Shown here piece after piece: positions 60,532 through 64,000 of a stretch of 64,000 nt of DNA (the first letter of the stretch is position 1; each line of letters opens with the position of its first letter). Both the position numbers and the translations under genes were made by a program. The notes below the pieces were generated by a model that was not told the DNA's origin, did not search any database, and saw nothing but the letters and a program-made list of their open reading frames with translations. This stretch comes from Xanthomonas euvesicatoria pv. euvesicatoria (GTDB lineage Bacteria; Pseudomonadota; Gammaproteobacteria; Xanthomonadales; Xanthomonadaceae): contig NZ_JAJIUJ010000038.1 in NCBI RefSeq assembly GCF_020880415.1, forward strand, positions 62,001 through 126,000. Direction: 5' to 3'.

Positions 60532-60839
60532 GAAAAGGCTTTGGTTTGTTGTGCTGCTGATCGCGGCATGCGAGCAGCAATGGCGTCACCTCGCTCGCGG
60601 CCGTCACTGGCCGCGGCAACACGCGCCAGTGCGCCATCTGGCAGGCATCCATCGACACGATGGGGTGCGCGGCCGGCGTGCGGTCAATGCAGGCGTGCGC
60701 CATTGGCCCCGGGCGCTGCGCGTCCAGCACCAGTGCCATCGCCGCATCGCGTCGTTGGCATCGCCGGGCTCCACGCACCGGCCGTGACGTGACAGGCCGC
60801 AGGCCCTACCATTCCCCTTTACCTCTTCGTATGCCCGCA
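60532..60839. other. Intergenic region GFA gene-rlmB
   Basis: 308 bp with no supported gene; short frames in all directions lack similarity. Likely includes the rlmB promoter toward the right end. Confidence 0.45.
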
Positions 60840-61589
60840 ATGAGCAAGCAGAACCAGTGGATCGTCGGCGTCAATGCTGTCGCCTCGTCCGTCGAGAACG
60901 ACGCCGACAACGTGCGCGAGGTGTTGATCGAGGCCGGCAGCAAGAATCCGCGCCTGACCGAGATCGAAGAACAGGCGCGCCGCAAGGGCATCGACGTCCG
61001 CCGGGTCAATACCCAGGCACTGGACGGTGTGGGTGGGCAGGTACGCCACCAGGGCGTGGCCGCACGCTATGCCGCCGCGCGGCTGTGGGCCGAGAACGAG
61101 CTGGAAGGGTTGGTCGAGGCCGCCGAAGGGCGCGCGCTTGTGCTGATCCTCGATGGCGTGCAGGACCCGCACAACCTTGGCGCATGCCTGCGCAGTGCGG
61201 CAGCGGCCGGGGTCACCGCAGTGGTGATTCCCAAGGACAAGTCGGCCACGGTGAACGCCACCGTGCGCAAGACCTCCGCCGGTGCGGCCGACCGCATTCC
61301 GGTGGTGGCGGTGACCAACCTGGCGCGCTGCCTGCGCGACCTGCAGAAGCAGGGTGTGTGGCTGTATGGCTTGGCCGGCGAAGCAGAGGCTTCGTTATAC
61401 AGCGTGGATCTGCGCGGCAATGTCGGGCTGGTGCTGGGTGGCGAGGCCGATGGCCTGCGCCGTCTCACCCGCGAGCATTGCGACGGCCTGGTCAAGATCC
61501 CGATGCCCGGCGAAATCGAAAGCCTCAATGTGTCGGTCGCGACCGGTGTGACCCTGTTCGAGGCCGTGCGCCAGCGCCTGGGCACCTAA
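60840..61589 (+). CDS. rlmB: 23S rRNA (guanosine-2'-O-)-methyltransferase RlmB
   Basis: SpoU/TrmH-family enzyme that methylates the 2'-OH of G2251 in 23S rRNA. 249 residues from ATG 60840 (MSKQNQWIVGVNAVASSVEN); ATG 60831 would add MPA. N-terminal substrate-binding domain, then motif I ILDGVQDPHNLGACLRSAAA, motif II GLVLGGEADGLRRLTREHCD and motif III KIPMPGEIESLNVSVATGVT with its knot residues. No operon partner. Confidence 0.95.
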   Translation: MSKQNQWIVGVNAVASSVENDADNVREVLIEAGSKNPRLTEIEEQARRKGIDVRRVNTQALDGVGGQVRHQGVAARYAAARLWAENELEGLVEAAEGRALVLILDGVQDPHNLGACLRSAAAAGVTAVVIPKDKSATVNATVRKTSAGAADRIPVVAVTNLARCLRDLQKQGVWLYGLAGEAEASLYSVDLRGNVGLVLGGEADGLRRLTREHCDGLVKIPMPGEIESLNVSVATGVTLFEAVRQRLGT

Positions 61590-61853
61590 CGGCCCGCATG
61601 CATCAGGCGCGAGCGCAGGCATGCCGGCCTGCGTAACCCACGCGCGTTACGCGATGCACAGCAGCGCCAACGCTTGATCGTTGCATTGCCGATGGGCATC
61701 TGCGCAATGTTCCGCGCAGATGCGGTTCGCGAGGCGTTGACTGGCGCACGCGCAGGGAGGTGCAGCAAGGCTTTCCAGGCATGCGCAGCCACCGTCGAAC
61801 GCAGCGCGACGTTTTTGCCTACCATATCGCCAGCGAACGGCGCGTTGTGTGTG

Positions 61854-64000
61854 ATGAACGATGGGGTGGGCGCCTGGCAAACAGGCGAGAGCAGTTGCGG
61901 CGTCCAGGCGTCAGCACGACGAAAACATAGACGGCAGCCGCGCTGGCTCGGTGTCGGCGCCTGCCTGCTGTTGGCACTGTGTTCGCTTGTTGCGGCTGCC
62001 TCACCGGCCGGCACGGCACGCTTGCGCGATTACGCCATCGATAGCTGGAGTTCGCGCAACGGGCTGCCGCACAACTCCTTGCGCGACATCGCCCAGACCC
62101 GCGACGGGTATCTGTGGTTCGCGACCTGGGAAGGGTTGGTGCGCTACAACGGGCTGGAATTCAGCGTGATCGACCGCAGCACGCGCCCGGGGCTGCCCGA
62201 TAACGGCGTCGGCGCGCTGTATGTAGATCGCGATGGCGCGCTGTGGCTGAGCGATGCGCGCGGCAATCTGGTCCGGCATGGTGCCGACGGGCAATGGCGA
62301 CAGTGGCAGCGGCAAGGGCAGTGGCCGCAGGCGTTGATCCATGCCATGACCATGGATGCCGAAGGCCGCATGTGGCTGTTGTTCGAAGGGCACGGGCTGG
62401 GCTGCCTGTGGCCGGATGGGCGCTTCGACTATTTCCCGCCGCACGATGACGCACCGCTGCAGAGCAGCTTTCCGCGCATGGTGGTCGATGCGCAGGGGCG
62501 CTTGTTGATCGGCACCTTCGATGGATTGATCTACCGCGAACCGGATGGGCGCATGCACCGCGCGCCGGCCGCATTCGGGTTTCCGCCGGGGTTGGCATGG
62601 CCGTATCGCGCAACGGACGGCACGGTGTGGGTGGTTGCGGGAGATCAGCTGTATCGCCTGCAGGGCGAGCGCGCCGAGCTGATGCATCGGGTGCCGGGGC
62701 AGGGTCACTTCACCGCGATGCTGCAGGATCGCAATGGCGACCTGTGGCTGGGCAGCGAAAACCAGGGGCTGCTGCGGATCGGGCCGTACGGCGTGGAGCA
62801 TCTGCCGGCCGGTCGCAGCCTGCCGACCGGGCGCATCGTCAGTCTGCGCGAGGACGCCGAAGGCAGCATCTGGGTCGGCGCAAATGGCGGTCTGTTCCGG
62901 CTGCGCGAGACACTGTTCAGTCGCTACAGCCAGCGCGATGGATTAAGCGGCGACTACAGCCGCGCCATGTTGGAAGACCGCGACGGCAGCTTGTGGATCG
63001 CCGGAACCGCCGGCCTGGACCGGATGCTGCCGGACGGGCGCATCGTGGCGGTGCCGGTGGCCACACCATCGGGGCGACGCCTTTCGGTGCTCAGCCTGGC
63101 GCTGGACCGGCACGGCGATCTTTGGGTAGGCACCTATGCCGATGGTGTCTTCGTGTTGCGCGCCGGGCGCGTGCTGCGCCATTACGGCGAGGCCGAGGGC
63201 ATTCCCGGCGGGCATATCCGCGCGATCGTGATCGACGACCACGAGACGGTATGGCTGGCAACCCAGCGTGGCGTGGTGCAGCTGGTGGATGGCAAGCGCA
63301 CGCCGTTGGCGATCGACGGCTTGCCTGCCAGCGTGGTGACCGCATTGGCCAACGTCGATGGCGCGGTGTGGATCGGTTCGGTCGATGGTGCGGCAGTGCT
63401 ACGCAACGGCAAGCTGCGCCAGTTGAATCTTGAGCAACTGGGCGGCGCGCGCAGCGTATTCGGTTTTCAGGCCATCGGCGATGCCATGTGGATCGCGACC
63501 GACCGCGGGTTGTATCGCGAGCGCAATGGCGTTCTCGCACGCGTGGGTCTGGAGCAGGGGATGCCGGTCGATACGGTGTTCCAGCTTGTCCAAGACCGGC
63601 TTGGCAATGCGTGGATCAGCAGCAATCGCGGCGTGCTGCGTACCGAATTCAAAACGCTCGATGCAGTTGCCGATGGGCGCGGCACGCTCGCGATCGAACG
63701 CTATGGCGAGATTGATGGCATGGGCAATGCACAGGCCAACGGCAGTTCCGGCCCCAGCCTGCTGCGGCGCGCCGACGGCACGGTGTGGGTGGTGACAGCT
63801 GGCGGGGTAAGCATGGTCGACCCCTCACGTCTGCAGCGCTTTCGCGAACGTCGCCCGCCGCCGGCAGTGATCGAGAACGCGCAGCAGGATGGCCGCCCGT
63901 TGGTGTGGCGCCAGCGCGCCCAACTGGCTGGCGGGCATCGCTTGAACGTGTCCTACGTCGGCATGAGCTTTCTGCTGCCGGAGCGAATCGAGTACCGCAC
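61854..64000 (+). CDS. Beta-propeller sensor protein (two-component-regulator propeller family), 3' end cut off
   Basis: Open from ATG 61854 to the window end, 715 residues visible. Signal/anchor: WLGVGACLLLALCSLVAAAS (about 33-53) after a basic stretch. Then a long series of propeller blades with the D-x-x-G-x-LW-x-G pattern: QTRDGYLWFATWEGLVRYNG, VDRDGALWLSDARGNLVRHG, LQDRNGDLWLGSENQGLLRI, EDAEGSIWVGANGGLFRLRE, ALDRHGDLWVGTYADGVFVL. At the end LAGGHRLNVSYVGMSFLLPE begins a Y_Y_Y-type domain. The output domain (histidine kinase or GGDEF) is beyond the window, so the role stays open. Probably a periplasmic sensor of carbohydrate or cell-wall fragments. Confidence 0.88.
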   Translation, partial: MNDGVGAWQTGESSCGVQASARRKHRRQPRWLGVGACLLLALCSLVAAASPAGTARLRDYAIDSWSSRNGLPHNSLRDIAQTRDGYLWFATWEGLVRYNGLEFSVIDRSTRPGLPDNGVGALYVDRDGALWLSDARGNLVRHGADGQWRQWQRQGQWPQALIHAMTMDAEGRMWLLFEGHGLGCLWPDGRFDYFPPHDDAPLQSSFPRMVVDAQGRLLIGTFDGLIYREPDGRMHRAPAAFGFPPGLAWPYRATDGTVWVVAGDQLYRLQGERAELMHRVPGQGHFTAMLQDRNGDLWLGSENQGLLRIGPYGVEHLPAGRSLPTGRIVSLREDAEGSIWVGANGGLFRLRETLFSRYSQRDGLSGDYSRAMLEDRDGSLWIAGTAGLDRMLPDGRIVAVPVATPSGRRLSVLSLALDRHGDLWVGTYADGVFVLRAGRVLRHYGEAEGIPGGHIRAIVIDDHETVWLATQRGVVQLVDGKRTPLAIDGLPASVVTALANVDGAVWIGSVDGAAVLRNGKLRQLNLEQLGGARSVFGFQAIGDAMWIATDRGLYRERNGVLARVGLEQGMPVDTVFQLVQDRLGNAWISSNRGVLRTEFKTLDAVADGRGTLAIERYGEIDGMGNAQANGSSGPSLLRRADGTVWVVTAGGVSMVDPSRLQRFRERRPPPAVIENAQQDGRPLVWRQRAQLAGGHRLNVSYVGMSFLLPERIEYR

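Overview
The window looks like chromosomal DNA of a plant-associated Xanthomonas (gamma-proteobacteria, Xanthomonadales). The evidence is a high GC content, the recN/hrcA-grpE-dnaK-dnaJ order, a split metH, a LOG-type phosphoribohydrolase, ugd (source of UDP-glucuronate), and dispersed GGGAATCGGGAATG-type and AGGAGCGCACC-type palindromic repeats between genes. I see no prophage, insertion sequence, integron, rRNA or CRISPR array. The species is not resolved.

Layout. 1-1459: recN (cut by the window start), divergent from the heat-shock cluster hrcA-grpE-dnaK-dnaJ (1576-6600), which has two sigma32-like promoters and a good terminator after dnaJ. 7125-9151: pdxY and tyrA, overlapping. 9326-15113: a small conserved protein, then a leftward three-gene export operon (ABC protein, HlyD-type adaptor, TolC-type channel) behind a LysR-type gene; the ABC subunit has lost every ATPase motif. 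15355-18584: an intact ABC exporter overlapping yigZ, and a LOG-family gene. 18798-24437: the 2-oxoglutarate dehydrogenase operon sucA-sucB-lpdA. 24618-27777: a GNAT protein overlapping a RoxA-type ribosomal oxygenase with an acidic tail, then a DUF3060-like lipoprotein. 28021-33556: purB, a CAP-domain protein, a CorC-like protein and fumC.

33686-38337: a leftward cluster under a YtrA-subfamily GntR regulator: small secreted protein, regulator, ABC ATPase, ABC permease, beta-repeat envelope protein and lipoproteins, with an operator-like palindrome upstream. 38470-42441: periplasmic glutathione peroxidase, FKBP-type prolyl isomerase, ugd, slyX and a DUF2058 protein. 42784-48440: an outer-membrane protein, then a mannose-utilisation operon (LacI regulator, FucP/GluP permease, PfkB kinase, AGE-family isomerase) with a perfect LacI-type palindrome. 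48581-53623: a leftward methionine-cycle operon in which an ArsR-methyltransferase fusion is followed by methionine synthase encoded as two proteins. 53745-57134: acyl-CoA dehydrogenase with a decayed duplicate of its 3' end, a twin SGNH hydrolase, and tRNA-Leu(CAG). 57256-64000: rnr, a GFA-family protein, rlmB and the start of a beta-propeller sensor protein.

The strongest candidates for something undescribed are the export operon with the ATPase-dead ABC subunit, the repeat inserted in frame in the metH activation domain, and the ArsR-methyltransferase/metH operon with its 28-bp palindrome. Many genes overlap by ATGA, which indicates translational coupling. Start codons were chosen by Shine-Dalgarno sites, domain boundaries, signal peptides and overlaps, so several upstream in-frame extensions were discarded.
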